Assembly: GCA_017413105.1 (NCBI GenBank)
Contig: JAFPVA010000204.1
Coordinates: forward strand, 1 to 64,000
DNA length: 64,000 bases
Origin: Butyrivibrio sp.
Lineage (GTDB): Bacteria > Bacillota > Clostridia > Lachnospirales > Lachnospiraceae
Direction: 5' to 3'
This document shows, piece after piece, positions 1-8,937 of the stretch. A program made the translations under genes and the position numbers. The notes beneath the pieces are model-generated. The model ran no database searches. It was not told where the DNA came from and was given only the letters and a program-made list of their open reading frames with translations. Position 1 is the first letter of the stretch. Each line of letters opens with the position of its first letter.

Positions 1-96
1 TACTTCGAATCCGCAATCAAAGAGCTTTTTCTCCAGTTCCTTGGGTTCCATGTCTATATCAACAAAATCTTTAAGCCAACTTAAAGGTACTAACAT
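1..96 (-). CDS. pheT: Phenylalanine--tRNA ligase beta subunit, N-terminal fragment (runs off the window)
   Basis: The last 32 codons at the left edge translate to a protein beginning MLVPLSWLKDFVDI, which is the characteristic start of bacterial PheT; the rest lies outside the window. PheT pairs with PheS in the alpha2beta2 enzyme that charges tRNA-Phe. The gene begins 18 bases after the pheS stop on the same strand, so the two form one transcript under the T-box leader upstream of pheS. A purine-rich ribosome site (GGGAGGAAG on the minus strand) lies just upstream of the ATG. Confidence 0.9.
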   Translation of the reverse strand, partial: MLVPLSWLKDFVDIDMEPKELEKKLFDCGFEV

Positions 97-114
97 TTTT
101 ATCTTCCTCCCGAT

Positions 115-1161
115 TTATTCGTAGTGATCAATCTGCTTAAGAACATCAAGATCTGACTCATACATAAGCTTAATGTTGTTGATGCCGTATTTAAGCATTG
201 TTGCACGCTCAATACCGATACCAAAAGCAAATCCGCTGTACTCTTCAGAATCAATTCCGCAGTTCTCTAAAACCTTTTTGTTTACAACACCGGCACCAAG
301 AACCTCGATCCAGCCCGTACCTTTGCAAAGGTTACATCCCTTTCCACCGCAGGCAAAACAGCTGCAGTCAACCTCTACTGAAGGCTCTGTGAACGGGAAG
401 TATGACGGACGAAGTCTTGTTGTAGTTCCCTCACCGAAGATCTTCTGGGCAAAGAGCTCAAGAGCGCCCTTAAGATCACAGAGAGTGATATTCTTATCAA
501 CTACAAGACCTTCCATCTGCCAGAACATTGGTGAATGTGTAGCATCATCATCTGAACGGAAAACTCTGCCCGGTGATAAAATCTTGATCGGGGGCTTCTT
601 GTTCTCCATAACATGAATCTGTCCTGCTGATGTCTGTGTTCTCAAAAGGAACTCAGGACTAAGATAGAATGTATCCTGCATATCTCTTGCAGGGTGATCC
701 TTAGGAGTATTAAGAGCAGTAAAATTGTAATAATCGTTCTCAATCTCTGCACCTTCATAAATCTCAAAGCCCATTCCGGCAAAAATATCTATAAGAGTTT
801 CCTTCATCTGTGTTACCGGATGAAGATTCCCTGTATAACGAATCTTGGCAGGCATTGTAACATCCTGCTTCTCTTTCTCGTATCTAAGCTGAAGCTCTTT
901 TGCCTTCATCTTCTTATCAAGTTCCTCGAACTGATCAAGAGCCCACTGCTTAAGTTCATTTACATTCTTACCAAAATCAGCTCTCTCCTCTGCAGGGATG
1001 TTCTTCATCTCCTTCATAAGTGCGCTGATCTTGCCGTTCTTGTTGTCCAAAAAGCTCTTTCTAAGTTCATAAACAAGCTTAGAACTGTCCAGCTTCTCAG
1101 AATTTGCCTTGATTTCTTCACGAATCGCTTCAATTTGCTGACGTAATGCGCTGTTTTCCAA
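115..1161 (-). CDS. pheS: Phenylalanine--tRNA ligase alpha subunit
   Basis: This 348-residue protein is full length for PheS. It has an N-terminal coiled-coil tRNA-binding arm (roughly residues 1-90) and a class II synthetase core with the motif 2 region ([18 protein letters not shown]) and the C-terminal [14 protein letters not shown] motif 3. The subunit binds ATP and phenylalanine and works with PheT in the cytoplasm. The start is an unusual TTG, chosen because AGGAGG lies about 8 bases upstream and no ATG fits better. A T-box leader precedes it, so expression should respond to uncharged tRNA-Phe. Confidence 0.95.
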   Translation of the reverse strand: MENSALRQQIEAIREEIKANSEKLDSSKLVYELRKSFLDNKNGKISALMKEMKNIPAEERADFGKNVNELKQWALDQFEELDKKMKAKELQLRYEKEKQDVTMPAKIRYTGNLHPVTQMKETLIDIFAGMGFEIYEGAEIENDYYNFTALNTPKDHPARDMQDTFYLSPEFLLRTQTSAGQIHVMENKKPPIKILSPGRVFRSDDDATHSPMFWQMEGLVVDKNITLCDLKGALELFAQKIFGEGTTTRLRPSYFPFTEPSVEVDCSCFACGGKGCNLCKGTGWIEVLGAGVVNKKVLENCGIDSEEYSGFAFGIGIERATMLKYGINNIKLMYESDLDVLKQIDHYE

Positions 1162-1222
1162 ATCTTTTTCCTCCTAATCATGTGCATTTGCGTGAAGCAG
1201 ACTCGAAAACGCTTCACACGCA

Positions 1223-1262
1223 TAAAAAAATCCCTTGTATAGTTTATAAACTACACAAGGGA
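1223..1262 (-). terminator. T-box-controlled intrinsic terminator of pheST
   Basis: A near-perfect inverted repeat (CCCTTGTGTAGTT pairing with AACTATACAAGGG) is followed on the minus strand by a run of seven T. It lies directly after the T-box sequence, so it is the terminator half of the attenuator. Confidence 0.9.
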
Positions 1263-1545
1263 CGAAATCTCTTTTCCGCGGTACCACCCATGTTCCTGTT
1301 AGAATAAATAATTATATCTCTGCAGGCTCTCATTTAATCCGTAACGAGGATCAACGTTCCAAACTACAAGCACCAATAAATCAAACACATAATAAGTGCC
1401 TTCCCTTGGAATACTCAGGTGCGAAATTTCCAATCAGCTTTTCCTTTGGAGCTCTCAGCCAGCGACTCCAATTCTCTTTAAGGCTTTAGCAGATCTTGTC
1501 GGGGCAAGCCCCACACCATCAATGTATCTGTCTTTTTTATTACCC
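1223..1545 (-). promoter_or_regulatory. T-box riboswitch leader of pheST
   Basis: Read on the minus strand, the roughly 320-base gene-free leader contains the conserved T-box GGGTGGTACCGCGG (complement of 1276-1289). This is the antiterminator bulge that pairs with the tRNA acceptor end, and it is followed by the terminator hairpin. Upstream lie a long stem I region (about 1400-1530) and a candidate UUC phenylalanine specifier in the context GAAATTTCGCACC near 1421-1433. T-box leaders bind their cognate uncharged tRNA and allow readthrough. The specifier is assigned by eye only; the T-box and terminator are certain. Confidence 0.92.
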
Positions 1546-1546
1546 T

Positions 1547-1575
1547 ATTCTATTTTGAGTATTAAAAAAAGTCAA
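1547..1575 (-). promoter_or_regulatory. Promoter of the pheST leader
   Basis: On the minus strand, TTGACT (1570-1575) and TAGAAT (1547-1552) are separated by exactly 17 bases, a good sigma-A-type promoter that starts transcription near 1540 at the beginning of the T-box leader. Confidence 0.75.
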
Positions 1576-1593
1576 GTCCGATTTAATTATCTC

Positions 1594-1622
1594 TTGTTTA
1601 AAACATGCTTTGATGCTAGACT
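1594..1622 (+). promoter_or_regulatory. Candidate promoter of the NifX/FKBP fusion gene
   Basis: TTGTTT (1594-1599) and TAGACT (1617-1622) are separated by 17 bases, ending about 30 bases before the start codon. Both hexamers are imperfect, so this is a candidate only. Confidence 0.4.
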
Positions 1623-1653
1623 AATTTCAATTGTTTTCAGAAAGGAGATATAA

Positions 1654-2601
1654 ATGAGAATAGCTGTAACTTATGATAATGGTGAAGTGTTTCAGCACTT
1701 TGGGCATACAGAAAAGTTTAAAGTCTATGAAGTAGAGGATGGAGAAGTTATTTCCTCAGAAATAATTGATTCAAACGGAAGCGGACACGGTGCTCTTGCC
1801 GGGCTTCTTGCCGGAAAGTCTATTGATGTGCTTATCTGCGGAGGAATAGGCGGTGGCGCAAAGGCTGCACTTGAAGAAAACGGTATTGAAATGTGTGCCG
1901 GAGCATCCGGAAACACTGATGATGTGGTTGAAGCCTATCTTAAGGGCGAGCTTATAGATTCAGGCGTCAACTGCGATCATCACGGCGAAGGCCATACCTG
2001 CGGAGACCACGAAGATGGCTCCCACTGTGGTCATCATGAGGATGAAGCAGATTCCTGCGGCAATTACGGAGAAAACGACGAGGAAGGCTGCGCAGGCTGT
2101 GGAAGTGATGAAAAATCCGGCTGCGGCGGTGGCTGTGGCGGCTGCCATGGTTGCCACTATGAACCTGATTTTGAAGGTCCCAATGTTGGAAAAACTGTTC
2201 GTGCACACTATAAGGGCACTTTCAACGATGGAACTCAATTTGACTCCTCCTATGACAGAGGAGAGCCTCTTGAATTTGTTTGCGGTGCAGGCATGATGAT
2301 CCATGGCTTTGACAAGGCAGTAGCAACAATGGCGGTTGGAGACGTAATTGATATTCATCTTGCTCCTTCAGAAGCTTATGGAGAGCATGATCCGGCAGCC
2401 ATCGTTTCAATGAAGATATCTGAGCTCCCCGGCTCTGAAGACCTCACTGTAGATCAGCAGGTTTACCTTCAGGATTATTACGGAAGACCAATTCCTGTTA
2501 AGGTTATCGCCAAGGATGCTGAGAATATCACTTTTGACGCCAACCATGAGATGGCAGGAAAAGAGCTGAATTTCAAGATTGAGCTTGTAGAAGTACTCTG
2601 A
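1654..2601 (+). CDS. NifX/NifB-type metal-cofactor-binding domain fused to a Cys/His-rich linker and an FKBP-type prolyl isomerase
   Basis: Residues 1-110 match the dinitrogenase iron-molybdenum cofactor (NifX/NafY) fold: MRIAVTYDNGEVFQHFGH at the start and a conserved CGGIGGGAKAAL loop. Residues about 110-175 form a linker with ten cysteines and nine histidines. Residues about 175-315 are a SlyD-like FKBP peptidyl-prolyl isomerase (VRAHYKGTFNDGTQFDSS, MIHGFDKAV, EAYGEHDP). NifX-type domains bind metal clusters and SlyD proteins bind nickel through a Cys/His tail, so a metal-storage or metallochaperone role for a cytoplasmic fusion is inferred, not shown. The start is supported by AGAAAGGAGATATA. 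The gene stands alone and ends at a strong terminator. Confidence 0.85.
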   Translation: MRIAVTYDNGEVFQHFGHTEKFKVYEVEDGEVISSEIIDSNGSGHGALAGLLAGKSIDVLICGGIGGGAKAALEENGIEMCAGASGNTDDVVEAYLKGELIDSGVNCDHHGEGHTCGDHEDGSHCGHHEDEADSCGNYGENDEEGCAGCGSDEKSGCGGGCGGCHGCHYEPDFEGPNVGKTVRAHYKGTFNDGTQFDSSYDRGEPLEFVCGAGMMIHGFDKAVATMAVGDVIDIHLAPSEAYGEHDPAAIVSMKISELPGSEDLTVDQQVYLQDYYGRPIPVKVIAKDAENITFDANHEMAGKELNFKIELVEVL

Positions 2602-2650
2602 TTTTCCGCTCTGACTGAGCAGGTTATAGAAAATTCAGAAGAAAGAAATT

Positions 2651-2697
2651 AAAAACAGTAGGCAGTTCATATACGAATTGCCTACTGTTTTATTTTG
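2651..2697. terminator. Bidirectional intrinsic terminator
   Basis: AAAACAGTAGGCAGTTC and GAATTGCCTACTGTTTT form a perfect 17-bp stem with a short loop. A and T runs on both sides serve both the fusion gene on the plus strand and the minus-strand dehydratase transcript. Confidence 0.88.
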
Positions 2698-2698
2698 C

Positions 2699-2866
2699 TT
2701 ACAGATGCTGGTCTCTCTCTATTTTGTCATAATGCTTCAAAAGCCATGGCTCAATAGCAGCCGTCAGCTTCATATCAAGATTAAAGAAATATACTGTAAA
2801 TGTAACTCCAAAGAATACTGCCAGTATAATTGCTATCACTTTTAAAACATGTAAAAAAACGTTCAT
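2699..2866 (-). CDS. Small single-span membrane protein (55 aa), function unknown
   Basis: The product starts MNVFLHVLKVIAIILAVFFG, has one hydrophobic segment (about residues 4-26) and a polar tail ending in a basic/acidic stretch. The longer reading from 2923 runs back over the dehydratase stop region and is less likely, because GGAGGAG lies directly before the ATG at 2866. It is the last gene of the minus-strand dehydratase group, 25 bases after the second subunit, and shares their terminator. I do not recognise a family. The strong ribosome site and the coupling make it a real gene. Confidence 0.7.
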   Translation of the reverse strand: MNVFLHVLKVIAIILAVFFGVTFTVYFFNLDMKLTAAIEPWLLKHYDKIERDQHL

Positions 2867-2891
2867 TTTCTCCTCCAAAACTTTAGACTGA

Positions 2892-4457
2892 TTACCAGGA
2901 TTTATCATCCGGAAGAACTTCAAGCGACGGATCTAAAGGCTCCTCCTGCATTACTGTACGCATAAAGGAATTGATCTGATCACGAACTCCCTGCCTTGAA
3001 ATAATTCTTGGGTCAAAAAGATCATGTGAAACCCAAACAAGCGGAATATTGTGCTCTCTGGCCTTTTCCTCAAAAAGTCCGTGCATTCCATCAAGAGCCT
3101 TACAACTCATGTGCTCCCAGAGGATGACCATATCTGCGTTGAACATCTCAACAAATTCCCACAGCTCATCCAAAAGAACCTTATAGCCTCCGTGGGTTCT
3201 GTTTCTCATGATCATGTTTTCAGTAAGCCATGCCATATCATAAATAGCCTGCTCTCTGTTCTCCGGCGTATCCTCGGTCACCAGCTCTTTTGTGGAAACC
3301 ATTGAAAGCATATCCGTAAGAGGAACAATTCCCCAACAGTTAAGAAGCCATACCAAAAAATCCATATAATAATGAGACTGTACGCCCCAGACAATAGCTC
3401 TGTGTCGGTACTCCTTGGCTGCCATTTTTTTCTTGGCATAGGCCTGTCTTGCAAGCTTTGTTATCTTTCTGTCGGCCTTTTCAAATGCAGCAACTCTGCC
3501 GCAGATAGCCATGTAATTGGTCTCAGTGTAAAGAGCCAGATTTGAACCAAATACCTGCGGATATGGAGTACGGTTCATTTCCAGCCATTCCAATCGGCAC
3601 TTCGTAGCATAATTCACGCGCTTCGCGCATTCAAAATATGCCTTCCAATCCCATTTAACTCCTGTATGCTTCTCCACAAAGGCAATGGCGTTTCTAATCT
3701 CCTGAGCTGCATATTCCTGTACGTCATCCTCTCTGTGACGAAGAGGTGCTGCCAGCTGAAATACCGGAATTCCGTCCTCATGCTCAAGACGCTGCGAAAT
3801 AACACCATTTCCCAAAAGAGATCCGTCACAGGTAGTATTACACTGAATTGCACAGGCACCCAAAATAGGAGCATCATCGTCAATTGATACTCCGGCCTCT
3901 GCCTCCGGCATAGGACATACATCGCCTGCCAGGCCAAATTCCTGAGCCACATCAATATAGTGGCAGGCAGCGTACTGATTGAGCAGAACCGATACGTAAG
4001 TTGACGGAGTCTCACGGGACAATACTTTCAGTGTCGGAAATCCCATCATTACCGCAGTCATCTCATTTTCGTCTACTAATACTACTTTGTCGGAAAACTT
4101 TTTATCATTGCCAATCCTTCTATCTCCTCTGAAAAGAGAATCCAGAAGCTTTGCCACGTCATCAATGACAAGATCCTGCTCCTCATGGCAGATGCGAAGA
4201 TACTCCCCGCGAAGACCCTGAGTGTGTCTATCTACCATCATGGGAACAGCCAGATAATTGGCCATCCAGCGATAGCGGAACATAGCCTTAACATTCCTTG
4301 GCTTCATGACAAATTTACCCAGCGTCATCATGATCTTAAGCCATCTGGAGTAGTCGTACATCGTATCCACTACTCCTCTCCACTCACGGCGGGTTCTGAC
4401 CTTGGATCCTTCCTTATAAAAATCGCCGAATCTGTCGGCTCCAACCTGCTTAGCCAT
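2892..4457 (-). CDS. 2-hydroxyacyl-CoA dehydratase family protein, larger subunit
   Basis: This 521-residue protein belongs to the HgdA/HgdB - benzoyl-CoA reductase family, which uses [4Fe-4S] clusters and ketyl radical chemistry to remove water from 2-hydroxyacyl-CoA. The visible signature is in the C-terminal half: a Cys-containing segment (WEHMSCKALDGMHGL) followed by VWVSHDLFDPR and a helix with RDQINSF, matching the cluster-ligand and final-strand regions of the family. Further cysteines lie in LGACAIQCNTTC near residue 205. It overlaps the previous gene by 8 bases, so the two are translationally coupled and probably form a heterodimer. The ATP-driven activator (HgdC) is not in the window, and the substrate cannot be inferred. 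Confidence 0.85.
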   Translation of the reverse strand: MAKQVGADRFGDFYKEGSKVRTRREWRGVVDTMYDYSRWLKIMMTLGKFVMKPRNVKAMFRYRWMANYLAVPMMVDRHTQGLRGEYLRICHEEQDLVIDDVAKLLDSLFRGDRRIGNDKKFSDKVVLVDENEMTAVMMGFPTLKVLSRETPSTYVSVLLNQYAACHYIDVAQEFGLAGDVCPMPEAEAGVSIDDDAPILGACAIQCNTTCDGSLLGNGVISQRLEHEDGIPVFQLAAPLRHREDDVQEYAAQEIRNAIAFVEKHTGVKWDWKAYFECAKRVNYATKCRLEWLEMNRTPYPQVFGSNLALYTETNYMAICGRVAAFEKADRKITKLARQAYAKKKMAAKEYRHRAIVWGVQSHYYMDFLVWLLNCWGIVPLTDMLSMVSTKELVTEDTPENREQAIYDMAWLTENMIMRNRTHGGYKVLLDELWEFVEMFNADMVILWEHMSCKALDGMHGLFEEKAREHNIPLVWVSHDLFDPRIISRQGVRDQINSFMRTVMQEEPLDPSLEVLPDDKSW

Positions 4458-5652
4458 TTGCTACCCCCTTTTGAATCTTCTTTATCTCGATGCTCTCGAC
4501 AAAAGCCTGAACTCTTGTCTGCATCTGCCCGGAAGTACCAATAGCGTATGGACGGTCAACTGCAAGAACCGGGTAACCATATTTGTTTCTAAGAATCTGC
4601 GCTCCCATCATTTTCTCATAGGCCCAGGGATCGCAGAATTTCATCTGTTCATATATAATACCGTCAGCCTTATATTCTTTTGCCAGCTCATCCACATAGG
4701 CTCTTCTATGATCCATCTTATCGGTATTCATGAACCTTGGGCATTCCCCCTTGTTCATATAGGCCCTGCAGATCTGTGTAAGAGCATCCTCATCGTCATT
4801 TAGCTCAATGGGATTTCTGCCCGGAAGTGAGCCATAGCAGAAACGATCAGCACATACATAGGCACCTGAATCCTCAATAAGCTTGACAAAATCTGTGTCA
4901 TCCACTTCAGATCCGGCCACGAGAACACGAGCTCTGAAACGATTCTTCTCATCCGGTTCACGAGACTTAAGCTCTTCAAGGGTTTCCTCTAGCTTATCCA
5001 GCAAAAGATACTTAGGTGACACGTATGTCGCAAGTGTTATGACATTGAATTCATAGCCTGTAATTCTCGGGTTTTCTTCCTTTCTGAAGTCCCCGATAGC
5101 TCGAATAAGTTCACAGGTCCTGTTAAACTCTTTAACTGCCTTTCTTATTGCTTCATCAGAAATATCAATTCCATACTTTTCATGCAGTGGTTTCAAAATA
5201 TGGTTTTTACACTGAAGGACATAAAGATTAAGACCGTTGGCATCAGCCTTCATAGGAATTTCCATATACTCGAAAAAGAAATTCTCTTTTCCCTTACCCA
5301 TGGTCTTAAGAAGTTCCATGTTCTCTATACAACGGTTCATCATGGAACATCCATCAGGGGTAATAATGCAATCTGCGAAATTATAGCCGCCCTCAATTGC
5401 ACGCTCCAAAAGAGCCCTGCTATATTCGCAGAGGAAACTCGTCATATAATAAGTAGAAATATCAAGGGAACCTGTTCTTGGCGCCCGTAACCTTGCCGAG
5501 AAGCACCCCTCCAGATTAAGAAGCGGTTCCGGAGTGTTCTCGCATGTGTAAGCCACGCAGACCTTGCCATCTGCCTGGGCCTTCTGAACCAGCTCATTGT
5601 TTGCCTCAAGGAGCAGGTTTTCGAAGAAAATAAGATGCTTTAAATCCTTCAC
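4450..5652 (-). CDS. 2-hydroxyacyl-CoA dehydratase family protein, smaller subunit
   Basis: The 400-residue product shows the family pattern: an early Cys-Pro-containing segment (CVAYTCENTPEPLLNLEGCFSARL, split here only to describe it) near residues 32-55, a PDGCSMMNRC cluster region near residue 100, and the C-terminal pair MKFCDPWAYEKM and PVLAVDRPYA. It should supply one [4Fe-4S] cluster to the dehydratase dimer. The start is GTG, with GGGAG about 11 bases upstream. A good promoter (TTGACA, 17 bases, TAGACT) precedes it. It is the first gene of a three-gene transcript with the larger subunit and a small membrane protein. Confidence 0.85.
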   Translation of the reverse strand: MKDLKHLIFFENLLLEANNELVQKAQADGKVCVAYTCENTPEPLLNLEGCFSARLRAPRTGSLDISTYYMTSFLCEYSRALLERAIEGGYNFADCIITPDGCSMMNRCIENMELLKTMGKGKENFFFEYMEIPMKADANGLNLYVLQCKNHILKPLHEKYGIDISDEAIRKAVKEFNRTCELIRAIGDFRKEENPRITGYEFNVITLATYVSPKYLLLDKLEETLEELKSREPDEKNRFRARVLVAGSEVDDTDFVKLIEDSGAYVCADRFCYGSLPGRNPIELNDDEDALTQICRAYMNKGECPRFMNTDKMDHRRAYVDELAKEYKADGIIYEQMKFCDPWAYEKMMGAQILRNKYGYPVLAVDRPYAIGTSGQMQTRVQAFVESIEIKKIQKGVANG

Positions 5653-5689
5653 TATTTGTAATCTCCCAATACCTATAATATGTATAAAT

Positions 5690-5718
5690 AGTCTAAATGA
5701 TACATGCGATTATGTCAA
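5690..5718 (-). promoter_or_regulatory. Promoter of the dehydratase operon
   Basis: On the minus strand a perfect TTGACA (5713-5718) is followed after 17 bases by TAGACT (5690-5695), about 40 bases before the GTG start. Confidence 0.75.
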
Positions 5719-5787
5719 TTTATTGTGCATATTTCACATGTATTTGCTCAATTTTCACTCAATAGTTTCCATATAAAATCCAAAAAC

Positions 5788-8556
5788 TTATCCAATCATA
5801 GCCTCAATATCCTCATAGCCAAGCACCTCCATCGGTTCAAAATCATCAGAATCCATATATTTATATAGACAAGATAAAAAAGCTTTAGTTTCCGGATATT
5901 GCTGTAAATCCTGAAGTCCCATGGATGAAATCATTATTTTCCCGTTGCCGCATTTAGCCTCTATGAGCTGAGCCATGGGACGAAGATAGGCGTAGCAGTC
6001 CATCTCTGTGATGATCGCATGCTTATATTCCGGCAAAACAAGCGCCCTCTGGGTTGCCATATGCCACCACTGACGATTTGTATAATATTCTGTGGGATAA
6101 TCATTAAATATCGGGTGCTTAACATCAATCAATTGTCCCATGGCGCCTTCCTGGGCCGGGAACGTCCCTACGGACCAGAAATCCGTGGTATATTGGGCTT
6201 TGATCGAACTTGGCATTGCTTCTTTTGTAGAAGGAGGGGTCAGATACACTTTTCCTCCGCGTTCCAGAATCTCTTTTGCCTTTGCATCAAAACATTCCGT
6301 TTCATAAATACTATCCGGCCGTACCGGCTCTTTATCCATATAAACCCATATTGGATAAGTATTTGTACAGTCATATCCTTCGATTGAAAGAATAAGGTCA
6401 AATCTAGTGTTCCTGCTGACATTATTGGTATCAATGCTGATCTTGCCGGCCAAAGTCAGCTCCCCTGCCTTATAACTTCTCTCATGACCTTCTTCACTCT
6501 GCTCCGGAACAATGCTCCCCTTCGCAAATTCTTCGCCCCTCATATCAACCAGCCGATATACGAGTTCTCCGCAGATGTCGTTTTTGCCATAGTTTGCAAC
6601 CTTTACCTCTGCTTCTATAACTTCATTATTTGTATAGGTGTATTTTGGTAAAAGAGCCAGCACCAGCGCATCTTTAAAGAAAGCATGAAATCTGGAAGGC
6701 TCCGCAAAATCATAAGGTTTCTTCTGAAGATGGGTGTTAAGCATACCCACCAGGGCTGTACCCTGCCCCGGAAAGTCCTGAAGTCCCAAGAGCGAAATAC
6801 CTGACATAGCTTTTGTCCTAAGTACCGCCTCAACCTCTTCTCTATAGGCCCAAAGCGCTATTTCACCGGTTGCACTGACACGGTTCTTCCACTCGCTTTC
6901 TGGTATACCAGGCTCAGCCACTTTCTTTTTTATCTGTGACAAATTGTCAGGCCTCGTCACACCTTTGAAATCTTCTATCTCATCAAAATCAGGCAAAATC
7001 TCATACTGTCCGACCTCAAAACCAAATACCGGCTTGCCATATTCTGTTCGTATTTCAGTTAAAGCGTCATCAAAATCTGCCTTCGCATTAGCCGGATTAG
7101 AATTGATGGGGCCTGTATTTCCCGACAGACGAAGTCTCTTATCCCTGAAAGCAGATGCAGTATAAAAATCGCTGTTTTCATCTGCTCCCCTGGCCCCATA
7201 GAAATTATTGGAGCCCCAGGCGTAAAGCCTTGTTTTATCAAGCCTCCGGGCGAGTTCTAAGAGCCTGTGCATCTCGTCAATGCCCTTTTCATCCGTATGA
7301 AGCTCATTGCCCCAGGAAAGCATTACAAATGATGGATGATTCCCATAGGTTTCCAAAATCTCCCTCATCTCTTTTTCATAATATTGCCTGCTTTCCTCTG
7401 TTCCGAAAGCATTTCTTGGGTTCCAATTGGAAAGTTCAGGCTGTATAAGGACTCCCAATTTGTCCGCAGCTTTAAAAGCCGCCTCCGGCGGGCACCAGGA
7501 ATGAAATCTCAGGCAGTTTACGCCATAGGCTTTATAAGTGCCAACTATCTTTTCCCAGCTTCCCTCGTCCATTGGAGGATGCCCTGTTTCCGGGAAAAAT
7601 CCGCAATTTGCTTCGCTCCTTAGAAAAATCCGGCGCCCGTTCAAAGTAAGTCTTCCCTCATTATCATAGGAAAAAGACCTGATTCCGAATTCAGCTTCAG
7701 CCCTTGAAAGAACAGTGTTTTCTGCATCCCCGCCATCCATCATAAGAACTTCTATTCTGTGCAGATTACCCTCATATTCATCCCATTTATTCTCGAAAGC
7801 TTCAACACTTAGCGGAATTTTAGGAAGACGGACAGAAAAAGAATTATCCTCCTCTTCAAGACCTCTGCCAATACCTTTAAACATGACTTCCTTTTCGAAG
7901 CACTCCCCTTTTATCTTAAGCGCAGCATTCTGAACATTCTTATCCAGGCTCATTTCAACACATATCTCAAGCTCTTTTCCCATGGGATAGACAAGAACGT
8001 TTGAAATGAAGCTCTGCTCTTTCTCCTCGACATAGATATCCCCGATAAGCCCATTCCAGTTAGTCTGTGACTCATCTGTCGCAGCTGATGAGAAAACAAT
8101 GTCCTTATAGGGTAATCCCGGATAGGAATTGTCTGAGGTAAGCTCTATTTTGCTTCCTTTGTGCAGCTTTCCGGTAACCTCAAATCTATAGGGCGTGCTA
8201 AGAGTCCCTGAGATGCAGGCCACCTCCTCTTCGTCGATCTTAAGGCTAAGAACCCTGGATCTCTCCACTACCAGAAAATATCTCTTTCCCTCTTCGATTT
8301 CTTCTTTAAACTCCCAAACAAAATGTGCCGGGCCTTCGTAGATATAATTTCTTGTAAGTCTTGAAGTTATGACCCTGTTTTCCTGCATAGTTTCACTGAG
8401 TGTCTTATTTCTTTCCTCAACGTCAGGATGCCATGCCTTTGCTACAACGTCCGGCTCTCCTACCTTGTTCTCATCAAGAGTTCCCGGCAAAAGGACTTCA
8501 ATCCCTGCCTGTTTATCTGTGAACAATCGCCAGATTCCGCCAAGATCAGTTCTCAT
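5788..8556 (-). CDS. Glycoside hydrolase family 2 enzyme (beta-galactosidase/beta-glucuronidase type)
   Basis: The 922-residue protein has the GH2 architecture: an N-terminal jelly-roll sugar-binding domain, an immunoglobulin-like domain, and a TIM-barrel core from about residue 290 (RLTLNGRRIFLRSEANCGFFPETGHP). The acid/base glutamate is in LSWGNELH (about residue 416) and the nucleophile glutamate in GKPVFGFEVGQ (about residue 514). No signal peptide is seen, so it acts on imported oligosaccharides in the cytoplasm. The exact sugar specificity cannot be read from sequence. AGGAGG precedes the ATG. It lies alone between the dehydratase operon and the polymerase genes but fits the other hemicellulose enzymes nearby. 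Confidence 0.88.
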   Translation of the reverse strand: MRTDLGGIWRLFTDKQAGIEVLLPGTLDENKVGEPDVVAKAWHPDVEERNKTLSETMQENRVITSRLTRNYIYEGPAHFVWEFKEEIEEGKRYFLVVERSRVLSLKIDEEEVACISGTLSTPYRFEVTGKLHKGSKIELTSDNSYPGLPYKDIVFSSAATDESQTNWNGLIGDIYVEEKEQSFISNVLVYPMGKELEICVEMSLDKNVQNAALKIKGECFEKEVMFKGIGRGLEEEDNSFSVRLPKIPLSVEAFENKWDEYEGNLHRIEVLMMDGGDAENTVLSRAEAEFGIRSFSYDNEGRLTLNGRRIFLRSEANCGFFPETGHPPMDEGSWEKIVGTYKAYGVNCLRFHSWCPPEAAFKAADKLGVLIQPELSNWNPRNAFGTEESRQYYEKEMREILETYGNHPSFVMLSWGNELHTDEKGIDEMHRLLELARRLDKTRLYAWGSNNFYGARGADENSDFYTASAFRDKRLRLSGNTGPINSNPANAKADFDDALTEIRTEYGKPVFGFEVGQYEILPDFDEIEDFKGVTRPDNLSQIKKKVAEPGIPESEWKNRVSATGEIALWAYREEVEAVLRTKAMSGISLLGLQDFPGQGTALVGMLNTHLQKKPYDFAEPSRFHAFFKDALVLALLPKYTYTNNEVIEAEVKVANYGKNDICGELVYRLVDMRGEEFAKGSIVPEQSEEGHERSYKAGELTLAGKISIDTNNVSRNTRFDLILSIEGYDCTNTYPIWVYMDKEPVRPDSIYETECFDAKAKEILERGGKVYLTPPSTKEAMPSSIKAQYTTDFWSVGTFPAQEGAMGQLIDVKHPIFNDYPTEYYTNRQWWHMATQRALVLPEYKHAIITEMDCYAYLRPMAQLIEAKCGNGKIMISSMGLQDLQQYPETKAFLSCLYKYMDSDDFEPMEVLGYEDIEAMIG

Positions 8557-8653
8557 ATACTTTTCCTCCTATAACCAGCTGAAAGTCAGCCATTCACACA
8601 CGTTTTTTGATATATTGATATATTTATTTTATATGTGATATTGTTTGTATATG

Positions 8654-8863
8654 TTATATATCAATATCCTCATCATTTTTTTCATCATTTTCTATGAATT
8701 TCAATTCATTAAGTCTTGCTGCCTCTGCAATGGCATCATCATAGCCCGTTAGGGCTGCAAATGGCGCAAATTGAGCCGCCCTGTTCTCTAATGGCATTGG
8801 TACATGATTTTTCGATTTGGGCCGGTCCTTATGAATGATATCTGAGTATCTCTCTATTCCCAT
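8654..8863 (-). CDS. YolD-like small protein associated with Y-family polymerase
   Basis: The 69-residue product carries the conserved block [20 protein letters not shown] followed by [12 protein letters not shown], typical of YolD-like proteins that are found beside UmuC/DinB-type polymerases in Firmicutes. Their biochemical role is not established. The gene follows the polymerase by 74 bases on the same strand. The C-terminal tail is acidic. Its ribosome site is weak, so the exact start is less sure. Confidence 0.8.
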   Translation of the reverse strand: MGIERYSDIIHKDRPKSKNHVPMPLENRAAQFAPFAALTGYDDAIAEAARLNELKFIENDEKNDEDIDI

Positions 8864-8937
8864 GTCTTGAATCTAACCTTTCTTCTGATTCAGATTTTCA
8901 CATAATTCATAGCTGGTTCGAAATTCCAGGCTTCAGT

